A stretch of 64,000 nucleotides of DNA from NCBI GenBank assembly GCA_905221605.1, contig CAJNDS010000555.1, positions 1 through 64,000 on the forward strand, written 5' to 3'. Both the position numbers and the translations under genes were made by a program. Positions 30,643 through 41,881 of this stretch are shown here, piece after piece. The notes beneath the pieces are model-generated. The model saw only the letters and a list, made by a program, of their open reading frames with translations. It did not search any database and was not told the DNA's origin. The stretch's first letter is position 1. Each line of letters starts with the position of its first letter. The DNA comes from Symbiodinium natans. Its lineage: Eukaryota; Sar; Dinophyceae; Suessiales; Symbiodiniaceae.

Positions 30643-31418
30643 GCCTTCCGTTGGGTCCTTGTGGGGTCCGCAGATTGGGTAATGCTCATTTTGGGCTTTG
30701 CGAGGAGACCGTGGCGGCTGCGGCCAGGGCTACCCAGGGCATGACCTCCACGGAGCTCTCCCAGCTGCATGAAGCAGCGCTGCAGGCGTCCAACGGTCAC
30801 AGCGCAGAGCAGCCGGCGAGGGCAGGGCCTGCTGTAGTTGCTGGGGTGGTTTTGAACTTCTGCCTCACCTGCCTGTCAACCCGTCCTTCGGGCGATTGGA
30901 CCGGATCCAGACATTCGGCACAATTCCGGAGTTTAACTGCAACAGCTACTACAGCAGTTCCGACAGTAGTCGTAGTCGTACTCGTAGACGTAGGAGCAGT
31001 GGCAATAGTGGAAAGACAAAGGAATAGTTGTAGTAGCAGCAGTAGCCGTGCAGTAGTAGTACTCCCAACTGCTAAAGTCGTTGCGTTTCTTACATGTGAC
31101 CAGCAGACATTGCGGGAGAGTGTTTCGGGGGGGTCGTTGCGTTTGGGGTGTCTACATGGGGATTTACATGAGAAGTCCGTGCTAGTTTGCTATACACAAG
31201 AGCGGGAAAGGATTATAAGAAAGTCGTGCCTATTCGTAAATCGCAAGAGAACGCGCGCAGCCATGTAAAACCTTGAATTATATCACAAGTGGCTCAACAT
31301 GACTCAGCTATCCCGACAAAAACGGGAGAACAAGCTGGGTCAAGCAGATTCCTAGAATCTGGTGCACGCAGATGAACCACAGTTATCATGACTGAATAAC
31401 AGAAAGCACAGGACGCCT
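30643..31418. other. Mostly non-coding; possible short coding remnant
   Basis: 30,690-30,850 in one plus frame reads like protein (LCEETVAAAARATQGM and an Ala-rich helix), but Ser/Val microsatellite-like sequence (TAG/GTA triplets, 30,950-31,060) follows. No gene can be supported. Confidence 0.35.
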
Positions 31419-31419
31419 T

Positions 31420-31613
31420 CAAAGTACACTTGCAGGTATCGTCCTTATACAAAAAGTCAATTGTGACAGGTATCGTCCCGACCAGTGAACATTTTCCGGA
31501 AACAATGTTATACTATGGTCAGATGCCTTCAAACTACGCTCGCAGATATCGTCCGTATACAAAAAGTCAATTGCGAGAGGTATCGTCCCGACCAGAGAAA
31601 AGATCCGAAAGCA
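31420..31613. repeat. Direct repeat, two ~90-bp copies 106 bp apart
   Basis: CCTTCAAAGTACACTTGCAGG...GTCCCGACCAG recurs with ~10% change from ~31,526. It includes the shared ATACAAAAAGTCAATTG. Confidence 0.85.
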
Positions 31614-31828
31614 ATGTAGAAAAAACTGAAATGCACTGAAAGTACGTGCTGTTCCTTGGGGATCGAGCGCCAAATGCCTCTCTGAATGATCTGCTTCATG
31701 GCTTGTTGGGGACCGCTGTTCCTTGCAGCAAAAGGTGATTGCAAGGACCCTGCCGCGACCCCCTCGTTGCGCCGTGTTCATTAGGGATCTCTACAAAAAA
31801 CCATGTTTGCAAGGACTTCCGCGTTTGG

Positions 31829-32100
<272 letters not shown>

Positions 32101-33440
32101 CCAGCCGGCTGAGCCGCCGCCCTGGACCCCGTTTGGGGCCTCTTTTCGTTGTTGCTGTTGCGAGGTTTTGGTGAACAACGTCGGGTTTTTGAACATTTGT
32201 CTTCTGCTTTTCTGTTTCGTTCTTGCTTTTTTGCTGATTTTGCCTGCGCAGCGATTTTGCTCTTTTCGGGTCCAAAACTCGGGTTTTAGCGTGTTTTTTA
32301 CCGGGTTTTATGCTGAAAAAGTCGTTTCGACTGCATTTTTTTCGGGGTATTCGCTGTTTTTCTTGCTGCTTTTGTCCTTTCGCAGCGCACCCATGTGCCA
32401 GCATCATCATCCTCATCAAAGTCAACAGAAGCACCAAAGATCAAACACATTTCGCCACCTCTCATCACCAACATCAACAAAGATCAAACGCATTGCATCA
32501 CCGGGTCCCAGATTATTTTCCACCTCCTTAGCATATTTTTCCAACCCCTTGTTTTTTTTGACTCCCTAACCTATCTTTTTGACCCCGGTCGACTCCGTAT
32601 TGCACGCAACCGTTTTTGAAAACCCCAGCTACTGGCTTTTCTAACCCACCGGGTTACCGCTTCATTTGACCCCGACAAGCTTCTTCTGACCCCCGAAGCA
32701 TACCATTCCCAGAGCCGTGCCAGCTGGTGGAGTCGACGTTCGAGAAATCAGGCATGGAATTTTACATGACCATTTGACGGCCTTTGTTGAACAGATTCAA
32801 GTCGAGAGCAGATTTGTTCTACTGGGTGGTATGTACATAAAGATTGAGTGCTTATGCCGTGCTTTTTACTATCAAGATTGAGTGCTTATGCCGTGCTTTT
32901 TACTATCAAGCTGTTGACCTCTTGCGTCGGAATCTCGTGCAGCAGGCGCCATCCTTCTTCTTCTAAGAGTCGTGATTGCAACAAGTCAGCAACTAAAAAA
33001 TACCCGTCACTCAAACGAGACAACAGACGCAAATCAAGCACCAAAGTTCCCTGAACGAACCAACCAGTCAAAGAACTCACGTGGATCCAAGGCAAAAGGC
33101 GACTCGCCGGATGTCCTGAGGGACCTAAATCCCTAAGAACCCCGAACCCACCACCACAGAATCCGAAGAACACAACCTACCAATGGGCACAAAACCCTCT
33201 CCTTGGTCGTGTTTCCGCATGCTTGAGCCATCCGTGCGCGGGTGACGGCATCTGTGCACACGTCTCTCTGCACACAGAGGCTGTTCACGTGGAGCTCACT
33301 CCACTTCAGCCTAGCTCTTCTTTGAGCAATCGCTTATCCAGAAGCGATGAGTACCAACACTCCTCCTTGAGTGATTGCGAAGAGCAGTTAACCCACATGC
33401 CGGTACAACATATCGCGATTCTGGCAGTAGGCGCAAAGGG
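32101..33440. other. Intergenic; 34-bp tandem pair inside
   Basis: T-rich sequence with no recognised gene. 32,840-32,873 and 32,874-32,907 are two exact tandem 34-bp copies (AAGATTGAGTGCTTATGCCG...). Confidence 0.6.
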
Positions 33441-34049
33441 TCACCTGCCTCCTGCGGGTGACGGCGTTTCGCAAGCCCCGACAGTTGCCATCATGATGTA
33501 GACAGTCTGTTCGCTCATGATGACGGGTCCTGGGTTCGGCCTAAAGCCGTGATCCCAATCATTTGTCGGCATTCCAGTCGCAACCATTAAGGGAGGGTAC
33601 CTCCCACGGTGACCTCGTGAGTGGCCAAAAGACCGCTCTGGAGTGCTGGGCCGGCCTTCATGACTAGCCCTGGCTACGTTCGGGGAGTATCGCAACGTAG
33701 AGTCATGTGTTCGGGATGGGGTTGGCCTCCTCGGAGTCTGGAGCTCCTCCTCAGCTCCAACATCATCTAGACTATACCGTTCCACTTCTTCTTGCGCGGC
33801 CTGCTGAAGCTTACGAAGACGCCGAGCTCCACGGGACTCCGAAACAGAGCCAACTCGTCTCAATCCACACCACTCACAAGCCCACGTCATAGCTTCCCAG
33901 GGTGCAATCGCTGCAACCACACACAGGAAACCAACTCCATAAAGCTCCCACGGAAAACTCACTTCCAGGCCGGTTCCACGAGAGCTCGACGATGATGCGG
34001 TAGAGGTTTGAACAAACCACCCAAGGAACACAACTAGTCTAGCCAACAT
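33441..34049 (-). pseudogene. Copia 2: C-terminal tail after RNase H, with membrane segment
   Basis: Minus frame of 202 codons with SFPWELYGVGFLCVVAAIAP followed by WEAMTWAC, then an Arg/Glu-rich helix (GARRLRKLQQAAQEEVERY). From general knowledge, dinoflagellate Copia polyproteins often end with a P-W-E-L-Y...W-E membrane helix and a charged helix, so I place this after RNase H. The start near 34,049 (MLARLVVFL) probably follows a lost stretch of RNase H. Confidence 0.5.
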
Positions 34050-34162
34050 GTACCGCTGGCCTCAGAGCAAAGTTACTGCAGCGGAAGTGTCCACGTTGAT
34101 TCGGAGCAGGGGCTCCGAGTTGACCGTCTCGAACAACCCAGCCTCTGCAAACGAGAGTGATA

Positions 34163-34480
34163 TCAATCAAGCTCTGGCGGCCTGCTCTCCTGAGATTGGA
34201 CACCCCCGAAAACACACCAAGCAGCATCAAAAAATGTCCACTCGCCTTGGGGACTGAAAGGCGCGTCACTGTAGGCATCCAACACATGGTCGCCTCGAGC
34301 GGGAGCGTAGATCAAACCCAAGTCCGCAGTCTCCTTCAAGTATCCTAACACCCGAAGCCCGATGCGCTCGATAAGAACTGGATTGCGGAGGCAAAGGCAT
34401 GACACGCTGCAACAGTATGCATAATGTCTGGTCTGCTACTCCCACTCAGCCAAAGCAGTTCGCCGGTCAGTATCTGCGCT
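34163..34480 (-). pseudogene. Copia 2: RT connection and start of RNase H
   Basis: In minus reading, ~34,470-34,380 gives TGELLWLSGSSRPDIMHTVA, the standard Copia RT-RNase H junction (T-G-E-L-L-W-L...R-P-D-I). Then RVLGYLKETADLGLIYAP and AYSDAPFSPQGEW follow, where S-D-A is the first RNase H catalytic Asp. Frames change between pieces and the rest of RNase H is missing. Confidence 0.6.
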
Positions 34481-34779
34481 CGTCGCAGTTGATGTTCATC
34501 CTACTCGACTTGGTCAAAACAGCGATCCCCCAACAAGCCATTCGGCAGGGCAAGGTGTCAGGTGTCCAGGCCCTTCTGTTCAATCATGATGCCGAAGGAG
34601 CTCCCGAACATACCCAACTTGAGTAATTCGAATCCACTTCTCGGTGGCTTCTATTTCCAATCCAAGGGATCTGCTTGCTTCATCTTCAGAAGCCCATGAA
34701 AGTTCAGAAGCCTTCCATTCACTCGTCAACCAACGCCTGGTGAAGAAAGCCTGCGATCCCGAAACCTACTCAAGAGACG

Positions 34780-35322
34780 AGGGCTCCTCCTGAAACCATA
34801 CAGAGCTCGGTCGACACGCCAAAGCTGCATGCTGTACCGGACCTGGGCTAACTGGACGACCTTTGGAGGCATCAAGCCGTAGATCTCATCTGAAGCCTCG
34901 TCCTCCTCGTCCTTGATCGGAACCAGGATAAACGCATTGCGGATATCGGTGAGGCTATAGTTTCCAACCTTTAAAAGCGCTCAGCACCAGCATTGACCTC
35001 AAAGAATCAGCTTGACAACCTCCAGCATAGGAGTCCTCATGAGCTTGCTTCTGTTGGAAATGTCCGCGTATAACCAATCGAACTTTGCGCTTCCAGAACT
35101 TCGGTGATCCTCGAGGTAGGGCCGACCCTCTCCGTCTACATAGACAGCGTCATCAGGAGGCTTGACAGTAAAAACGCCTTTGGCCGGCAGAATGATAAGC
35201 TTTCCTGACTCCACTAGCTGCCTTTGCTCAGCTGCAGTGAGCGGAACCAAGGCCCCAGCATCCAACAATGCCTTGGCTTCTTTGTGAATTGCTTCGGACC
35301 ATAAAGCAACATTCTGCTTCAC
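34780..35322 (-). pseudogene. Copia 2: reverse transcriptase, N-terminal part and motif A
   Basis: 35,322-34,999 reads ALWSEAIHKEAKALLDAGAL and LPAKGVFTVKPPD, the usual RT N-terminus. Further on, ~34,955-34,790 gives LTDIRNAFILVP (motif A, catalytic Asp) and RALYGFRRSPR. The YVDD region expected between ~34,790 and ~34,480 is not visible and the interval is too short, so the active site is deleted. Several frameshifts. Confidence 0.6.
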
Positions 35323-35456
35323 GTTCTCCTACTCCAAGAGTCTGTTGCTCGGACTCAACCAATCTACTCAGCTGCACCCACTGATCAACATCTCGCCGTT
35401 CATGGGTCACATACTTCTCACGCAACTCCAAGTAGCGCAAGCAGCTCTCGTTTGCA

Positions 35457-36435
35457 TCATTCACACCCATGGAACTCTTCCGCGAGCTCGGTTGGAACAG
35501 TTCGTTTCAACTGCTTTTCCTCATCCAGTAGCCGTCTGGTCCAGTACCTAATTTGCCACTCAACCTTGTCATCTGAAGCGTGGATCTCTTCATTGGACAA
35601 GTCCTCTTCATGTCGGGCCTCAGAGTCAAAGGAGTTCTCCGGTTTTTGAGGGCATGCAAAACCGAGTCCAACCAGCACATCGACGTCCGGTTCCTTCAGC
35701 TTGACATAGCTGCCCACAGTGTGCGCAATGATGGTCCACTTGGTGCTTCCCGTCCACCTCATAGACATATGCAACCTTGTGGGATTCACCCGGACCACAT
35801 GATCTCGCACTGCCTAGAGCCATTGGGGGCTTCAATCTCAACGGCCGGATGGTCAGCACACGTTCCCTCCTGCCATATCCCTCCACCCTCGAACTCCCCA
35901 AGATTGATCACGACATTCACCGAGTTCTTGAGGTTAAGCCGATCACTATGAACACCAGTATGTCAGTCTTTGGCAACCGTGCAAGAAGTGTAACTCACAC
36001 CCTGACCGCAATGTTCCTTGAAGAATTCGTTGAGGTAGATAGCGAGATCTTGATGTCTAGCTGTGGCCTTTGTGATCCCAACAAACGGTCCCCTTTGAAA
36101 AGCTCCCAGAGTTGTATGCACCGACGGAGGGTCATTGGTACTCCAGGCGCTCGCACGCTGCTTCGAGTTTTCGGAAACTCAACTGGCCGAAGAACTTCCA
36201 AGCAGTCACCCATAGAGAATCGACGACTTCCGGTAAAGGTTCCCGCTAGGCCCTCGGAGTGGACCTTGGCAACACCAATCTCACCCGACGTCGAACTCAT
36301 ACTCAACAACCTCGAGCCATCCGACGCAATGCACCACGACTCATCATCAGCATCTTGGTCCTTGTTAGGGGCCCCCAAGGCTGCTAGCGCACTGAGTCCA
36401 GGTAGGCCTCCTGTAGCCAACTGAAGATTTTCCAC
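35457..36435 (-). pseudogene. Copia 2: linker between integrase and RT
   Basis: Two minus frames (36,435-35,995 and 35,810-35,457) are open but offset. The second contains VDVLVGLGFACPQKPENSFD and a charged WQIRYWTRRLLDEEKQLKR helix. No enzyme motif is expected or seen. Assigned by position. Confidence 0.45.
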
Positions 36436-37400
36436 GAACTCGCCGGATCAGGTACTCGATCAACCTCATCTACCGGTCCTTCATCAGGTGTGTCCGCAAA
36501 CTGACGTACATGAGTAGTGAACCACAAATTCCCCCCGTCAGTGAAAACGAGGTGCCCATGAAAAACCGTGCGGGCTGGTCCAAGGTAAGTAGCCGGCGCC
36601 CACTTTGGCAACAAATCCATCCGTCCATTAGAGCCATAGTCCTTGCGCTTCGTGAACACCTTGAAACCTAACCGGGCTGCTGAAGGGTTTTTCTTCCCCA
36701 TCGTCAAAGACTGCTGCTGAGCAGCCGCTGTGTCTGCTGCAAAAGGCCACCAGGTCTTCACCTTCTGCTCCTCAGCCTTCGACATCTCACGCGCTTGTGA
36801 CAGCAAAACCCTCGTCCGACCCCTGATGTATCCCACTGCCCGTTCAGCGGCACCATTTTGCAAGGGGTTGTCTCCCTGGGTCCTTGTCAATTCGATGCCG
36901 CAGGCTGCAGCCCCTGTTTCCATCGCCGCAGACTGAAACTCTCGAGCGCGATCCATGTGTAATCGGTTCACTGGGAAACCAGACGAGCGGAGCTGTGTGT
37001 AGAATTCTTGAATGACACGCAAAGCTTCGGCTTTCGTTTTGGTTTTCCTGGTCACCATGATCAGGATCGGCTGGAGCTTCTGGTGGGGGGTCGACAGGAT
37101 CACCTGGATCAACAACTCCAATGCCGCCACCCTCATCCTCGCCAAAAAGCCAATCACTTCCATCCTCAGGGCCCTTTGGATCGGAGATCGGAGCCTCTTC
37201 CTTCAACGGATCCGCCTCACCCTTCATACCAGCCAATCGATTGGTCCGAAACGGTCCTGCCGTGTCAATGGACAAAGTGTAGGCAGCTGGATGACGAATT
37301 CGTCGATGAGGGTGACCGCTTGACCTTTCCACACACACGTTCTGCAGTCACGACGACGATGTGGGAAATGGTCACGTTGTAGGTGGATCCTCCAATCATG
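36384..37400 (-). pseudogene. Copia 2: integrase
   Basis: Pieces in adjacent minus frames form a whole integrase. HLQRDHFPHRRRDCRTC (~37,385-37,335) is the HHCC finger. LSIDTAGPF (~37,266) holds the first catalytic Asp. RLHMDRAREF (Asp ~36,953) and NPLQNGAAERAV (Glu ~36,845) supply the second and third with exactly 35 residues between. At least two frameshifts separate finger, first Asp and the D-35-E piece, so no full protein can be made. The long acidic insertion after the first Asp (GEDEGGG..., ~37,150) is common in these elements. Confidence 0.7.
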
Positions 37401-38095
37401 AACATCAAACTTTCGCACATGCGCCTCTTCATTGAAGTCCATCCAAGACCCTCTGGTAAGAGAGGCCAAAACCCCTTCACGGTTTCCCATCCAACCCTTA
37501 AGGCCCGCGTCACATGGGCTACAAGCTCCAGTGGCCACCGTTGCGCTCCAACCGCGCCCAAGCGACCTCCTTGAAGCTGCCAGAGATCAAGGTTAGGTTT
37601 CCCATTGACCTCCAACTGTACTTCTCCCATCAAGGCATCCAAGGAAAAGGATCTCCACAAGGACGTCCGGAACAATGAAACATGTTCCTTGTGCTTGGCC
37701 TCAGGGTGTTCCAGCATGAAGCCCACATGTGGCTTAACCATAGGAGTTTGAAGCTGTCCTTGTTGTCGCCGTTTGCAGCGACCCACTTCACAGCCATGTA
37801 CCACAAGGCCATCGTACGAACAACAAGCTGCGCCTCCTTGTGATGCTGGTCCTGAGAAGACGCACCCTGCGCTGGACTCGGAAAAGTATGACGAGGTGGG
37901 CCTCCTTGACAGTGCGGCCCAAGCCAGGACTTTGAAGATCGCATCCTGCTTATTCAAGTCCATGACGCGAGTTGCGGTAACGTCAACCTCCACCAACACC
38001 TCGGAACCTGACAGAGCTTGTTCCCACAACGAGCTTCTCATAATGGACTGGGCCTTTGCATCTGGGGTCCTGTCGTCACCGGAAAAGAGGTGCAC
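37401..38095 (-). pseudogene. Copia 2: methyltransferase-like (HLFSG) module
   Basis: The minus frame starts at MHLFSGDDRT (38,095). In the neighbouring frame ~37,900 reads QGGPPRHTF, the place of the G-P-P-C-R-T motif (Cys not visible). MVKPHVGFMLEHP (~37,710) corresponds to the E-Q-P motif, and ALRVGWETVKGFWPLLPEG leads to the integrase. Order and spacing match the module seen in pieces at 11.3 kb and 0.8 kb, and its motifs resemble cytosine-methyltransferase motifs I, IV and VI. Frameshifted and probably dead. Confidence 0.5.
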
Positions 38096-38476
38096 AATCT
38101 ATCCATCACTTTGGTGCATCTGTTTTCTCTCTTGGCTCTTGACCAAGGCGCACCCTTCAACAAGTTCCAACCATCCTTTGGATCACAGGGAACAACTTCT
38201 GGGATACCCAACAAGACCTCAGGGTCCACACCCGCAAACGTAGGGCAACATGAAGGAAACTTGCCATAGATGTCCGACCGCCATCTTCACAAAGAGCACG
38301 CAAACGCTGTTGCCAGGACCAACTATCACGCGCTTGGTCCCGAATCATCTGCACTTGCTTCTTGAGGTCTTCAATGGCATTCTCGAACCGCTTCAACCTA
38401 ACGGCCTCGAGCTCGGAAATCAAAGTGAGCGCCTGGCTCACGGGCAAGACCGGGCAATGGCCCTTTAGCCGTACCT

Positions 38477-38869
38477 TCACAACTTCCCATGGACGGGGTG
38501 CTGAACCAGCAACTTCGAAGGAGTCCAATGGACCGAACAGCCCAAGAGCGTAACCAGTTGCCCCATTGGCAGAATGGGAGACTCATGGGGATCCTCATTG
38601 AGCAATGGTCCACCCTTGGTTTGCCTCAGCAGCGTTTCTTCTCCTGTAGCCAAAGAGACTGGTACTCGATGCGCTTGTTCTAGCTCCAACCCGGACAAAG
38701 GAGGTCTCAAAGGATGCGTCGCTCCACTATCCAGAAGAGCTTCAGGCTCCTCCTGATGCAGAGCTGCCGAGGAAGCCTTCAATCTCGCCTCGCGCATTGC
38801 AACAGCACTCCGAAACCCAATATTCTCGGCCACATCTCCTTTGACAACCAATGGTCTCAAACCCCTCAT
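38477..38869 (-). pseudogene. Copia 2: aspartic protease
   Basis: Minus frame: EALLDSGATHPLRPP (catalytic Asp near 38,730), LATGEETLLRQTKGGPLL, then SPILPMGQLVTLLGCSVHW, a complete retropepsin pattern for this family. The frame breaks off at its N-terminal side at ~38,872, where the inverted end of the tyrosine-recombinase element begins. The matching gag appears at 51.2-52.1 kb. Confidence 0.7.
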
Positions 38870-39419
38870 CTCGTCAAGACCCGGGTCATGTGTTTACTCA
38901 TAGCTGTTTGCTGGTTGTGAAAGATCACCGTTCTTTGTCATTTTGGGTTCAAGCCACACACCGATCCAGTACAATACTGGCTAGCTTTGCTTTTGAACAA
39001 TACTGGCTAGCTTTGCTTTTGAACAAGACATTAGTGCAACAGCTTCTGCAAGACATCTGAGCAAGACACTCGATGCAGCTCATCTTTGCATTACACTTCT
39101 AAGTATTTCTTTCCGCATTAGGCGGCGTGCAAGCGTTCCCGTGGGGGACGCGGATGTCGTCCGGCTTCGGCTGGCTTCCTCTCGGGCATCACACCAGTGA
39201 TCTCGAGGACTTGGCCTTGCGCAAGTTGCTTTGGACTTTGTTTTGGGAGTTTTCGGATAAGGCTTCACGGGTCCAGACCCAGCAGTCTTGCTTTGACATC
39301 CACCTGGGTTCCCGAGCACTTTACGGCCTGCATTCCGTTCCAGTTGACCGTGCAGATCATCTTTGGGCACTTCGCACCACTCCCCGAAGTTCGCCTTAAT
39401 TTCTTTGGTCTTTGAGATG

Positions 39420-39905
39420 TTCACTGACCTGACCCCGCATGCTGCAATCATGGCAGTTGACTCCGTTGAACTTTCCTCAGGGCTTCACGCAGAGCACGAC
39501 ACTGCGGCTTTTTCGCCAGTCAGGGTCAAGCGTTATAGGAATAATCCTCTGGGTCCAGGGCGTGCCGCAGCTATCGATGCGATCGATACTGTTTCAAGCT
39601 TTGATGAAACTTTGGGGGAGAATGTGCCAAGCGAGCTCCTCCTGTCACCTCCGCTGCCAGTGTGTTCGCAATCCCTTATCATGTCTGCCACTCCCAAATC
39701 TTCAGATGCTTCAGGTTCTTGGTCGGTTGTCGCCTCTTTGCATCCTGGGACGACCCTGGAACGCCCGACATCAAAATCACATCCTTTGCCGGCACCTGCT
39801 CGGACTCTCTGTCCTAGGACTAAGCCCTCGGTTGCTTGGGTTCCTAAGGCAACGCCTTTGCCGGCCCCTACTGGCTTAATGTGCATCGGGCTTGCTTGCC
39901 GTTAG
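39420..39905 (+). CDS. N-terminal part of the tyrosine recombinase (frameshifted from the catalytic part)
   Basis: Plus frame with MFTDLTPHAAIMAVDSVELS, VRVKRYRNNPLGPGRAAAID, then a Ser/Pro-rich linker. It ends at TAG 39,903 just after ATG 39,881 of the catalytic frame. The overlap suggests one protein split by a single indel near 39,890. No domain recognised. Confidence 0.45.
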   Translation, partial: FTDLTPHAAIMAVDSVELSSGLHAEHDTAAFSPVRVKRYRNNPLGPGRAAAIDAIDTVSSFDETLGENVPSELLLSPPLPVCSQSLIMSATPKSSDASGSWSVVASLHPGTTLERPTSKSHPLPAPARTLCPRTKPSVAWVPKATPLPAPTGLMCIGLACR

Positions 39906-41338
39906 AAGCTCCTCTACCTCCTCCAAACTATCAGCCTGCCCGGGTATACTCAATTTACCCTTCAGAAGCTCATACCACGCAGGTGCCTGCTCCACTTCAG
40001 AAAGGGGTAGCCTCCGCCTCGGAAGCTGAACCTCCCCATATCTCCTCGTTTGTTCGCCTTTCCCCAAAGGCATCCTTTGCTTTGCAGTCCGGTGATCACA
40101 CCACCGCACTCTGCCCTGAGGCCACTGCGAATGCCTCCAAATTGAAAGGGGTTGTTCTTCAGAGCGCCTTGCATTCTGAGGCCTGGGATGCCGTTTTGCT
40201 GCTCTGGCGCTCTTTGGTAGACATCATTGGCCCCTACAGTTCAGTGCTGCAGCAGCTTCAAGGGTCACCTAGTGGCCCTGCTTTGACATTGAAGCTTTTG
40301 CAACTCAACGCGGACACAACTGCTTTACGCTATGTCAAAGCCTGCCTGGCATATTTCGAATTTCTTATCGACCTCGGACACTCCTTGGATAATCTTTCCC
40401 AACTTGCCGCAGTTGAGGCAGTCTATGCTTTACACTGCAGTCGTTCCCAGGACGACGACTTCTCACTGGACCGGGAGCAGATTGCATTGGTTTTTCCACT
40501 CAACACCCTAAAGGCTCTGCGTTGGTTGGTAAAGACCGTTGCCCTAACTTTCCCAGACCTCTACTCCGGCCTGTTCAGAGCTTTGTCCGCTCAGCCATCT
40601 TCAGATCGTTCTGAAGCCATGCCACTTCCGTTGGACTTCGTCGCGTTTCTTGAATCAGTTGTGCTTGATCCTCTTTCTGCCCCTGAGTTTGCCCTTTTTG
40701 CCGGCTCCGCATTGGCATGTATATGGTCGTCGCTGCGCTTTGGGGACGCTTCCCACGTATCCTGGTCAGCTCTTCTGTTTGACCCTCAAGCCCTAGTCAT
40801 TCGCGGCCTTGCCTATCGGACAAAAACGTCTCGGCGTGGCATGGCTTTTGCTTTCTACGCAGAGGGTATATATGGCCCTTGGGGTCTTCGCTGGCTTCAG
40901 CTTCTAGGTGCCTTCTGGAGTTCTTTGGAACAGCTTTCCCCCAATGTGGTTCCTGACTCCCTCTTCTTCTGCTCCTCACTTCTGGATGACACTTGCGACT
41001 TTGCATTTTGCCCCGCATCTTATGCATCGGCCTTGCGTTGTCTGCGTTCAGCCTTGAGCATGTGGGGTCGCTTAGGTTATGATGCGTCCCGCAATTTCAC
41101 TTTGCATTCTTGCAAGGCGACAGTCTTGTCCTGGTGCTCCCAGCTTGGCTTTGGTGACATGGCACGCCGTGAGCAGGGACATCACCGCACCACATCTGTC
41201 ACTCTCTATGGTCGAGATGACACGCACGCGGCCCTAGCTCTTCAGGCTTCAATCCTTGGCAAGATTCGCACTGGCGCTTTCCGTCCCAGCATTTCTCAAC
41301 ACCGCGGAGCCGATGGCAGAGCCGCAGCTTTTGGTTAG
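39881..41338 (+). CDS. Tyrosine recombinase catalytic region (DIRS/Crypton-like)
   Basis: 485 codons. Catalytic set in order and spacing: Arg286 in SSLRFGD, His409-x-x-Lys412 in HSCKATVLSW, His434/His435 in EQGHHR, and nucleophile Tyr443 in TLYGRDD, with 31 residues from Lys412 to Tyr443. This is the R..H-x-x-[R/K]..H..Y layout of tyrosine recombinases, which cut and join DNA through a 3'-phosphotyrosine. The helical region before Arg286 (residues ~100-270) fits a core-binding domain. The second basic residue is Lys, not Arg. Frame intact except for the upstream break. Confidence 0.7.
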   Translation: MHRACLPLEAPLPPPNYQPARVYSIYPSEAHTTQVPAPLQKGVASASEAEPPHISSFVRLSPKASFALQSGDHTTALCPEATANASKLKGVVLQSALHSEAWDAVLLLWRSLVDIIGPYSSVLQQLQGSPSGPALTLKLLQLNADTTALRYVKACLAYFEFLIDLGHSLDNLSQLAAVEAVYALHCSRSQDDDFSLDREQIALVFPLNTLKALRWLVKTVALTFPDLYSGLFRALSAQPSSDRSEAMPLPLDFVAFLESVVLDPLSAPEFALFAGSALACIWSSLRFGDASHVSWSALLFDPQALVIRGLAYRTKTSRRGMAFAFYAEGIYGPWGLRWLQLLGAFWSSLEQLSPNVVPDSLFFCSSLLDDTCDFAFCPASYASALRCLRSALSMWGRLGYDASRNFTLHSCKATVLSWCSQLGFGDMARREQGHHRTTSVTLYGRDDTHAALALQASILGKIRTGAFRPSISQHRGADGRAAAFG

Positions 41339-41426
41339 GGAAGGTCTTGCGACTTCTGGTTTTGATGTCCCCCTCCGCTTTCGGGGAAGTTCTTCTGAGC
41401 CTAGTTCGGACCCCCTGACAGCAGCA

Positions 41427-41621
41427 GTTCAAGCCACACCACCATAAGCCCTTGTGCTAAAGTGTGAAGCCTAAGCTAAAGCCAAAGCTAATGCGCAGCG
41501 AGGACATAATCTCTCTTTTTGACTTTGCCGGAAATGCAGCTCTGAGTTCGAAGCTCCAAGCTAAGCTATGCACGAGATGCCAAAGCTGAGATGCCAAAGC
41601 TGAGAACTCACAACACCACCA
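41427..41621. repeat. 195-bp direct repeat, copy 1
   Basis: GTTCAAGCCACACCACCATAAG ... CTGAGAACTCACAACACCACC; recurs at 41,882-42,076 with very few changes. A diverged inverted relative lies at ~51,035-51,150. Confidence 0.9.
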
Positions 41622-41740
41622 CACACGGATTCAGAGGGCATCTGGTGAAACAAAAGGCATGTCCAGACTGTCTGAGTGGCCTGGAAAGCTCTGTCCCGAC
41701 TTCAGAAGGCTCTGCCTCCAAAACGGGAGCGGTGGGTGGG

Positions 41741-41826
41741 AAAAAAGACAAAGCTATCCAAGCAATGCTCTGATGCTACTCTTGCATGGTGTGTGTGGCT
41801 TGAACCATAAGCATCAAAGCGTGATG
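41741..41826 (-). repeat. Leader-tagged sequence, copy 1 (degraded SL)
   Basis: On the minus strand, a degraded spliced leader (TTATGGTTCAAG) is followed by CCACACACACCATGCAAGAG and on to a T run. The downstream ~60 bases equal those at 50,941-51,003, where the leader is intact. Confidence 0.55.
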
Positions 41827-41881
41827 ATCTTTCCCAGACTGTAAACAACCATGAGTAAACACATATCCCGTTCACAGTTTA

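Larger units (their letters stand above)
38880..41872 (+). mobile_element. Tyrosine-recombinase element with imperfect inverted ends
   Basis: 38,880-38,965 (GGGTCATGTGTTTACTCATAG..GATCACCG..GTTCAAGCCACACACC) is the imperfect reverse complement of ~41,790-41,870. The element carries a recombinase on the plus strand and no visible RT. Inverted ends suit DIRS-like elements and a lone tyrosine recombinase suits Cryptons; I cannot decide. The left end contains a degraded spliced leader. 38,975-39,025 has a 25-bp tandem pair (AATACTGGCTAGCTTTGCTT...). Confidence 0.6.

Noticed and set aside
41199-41432. Minus-strand frames opposite the tyrosine recombinase
   Set aside because: Shadows of the recombinase coding strand; no motifs.
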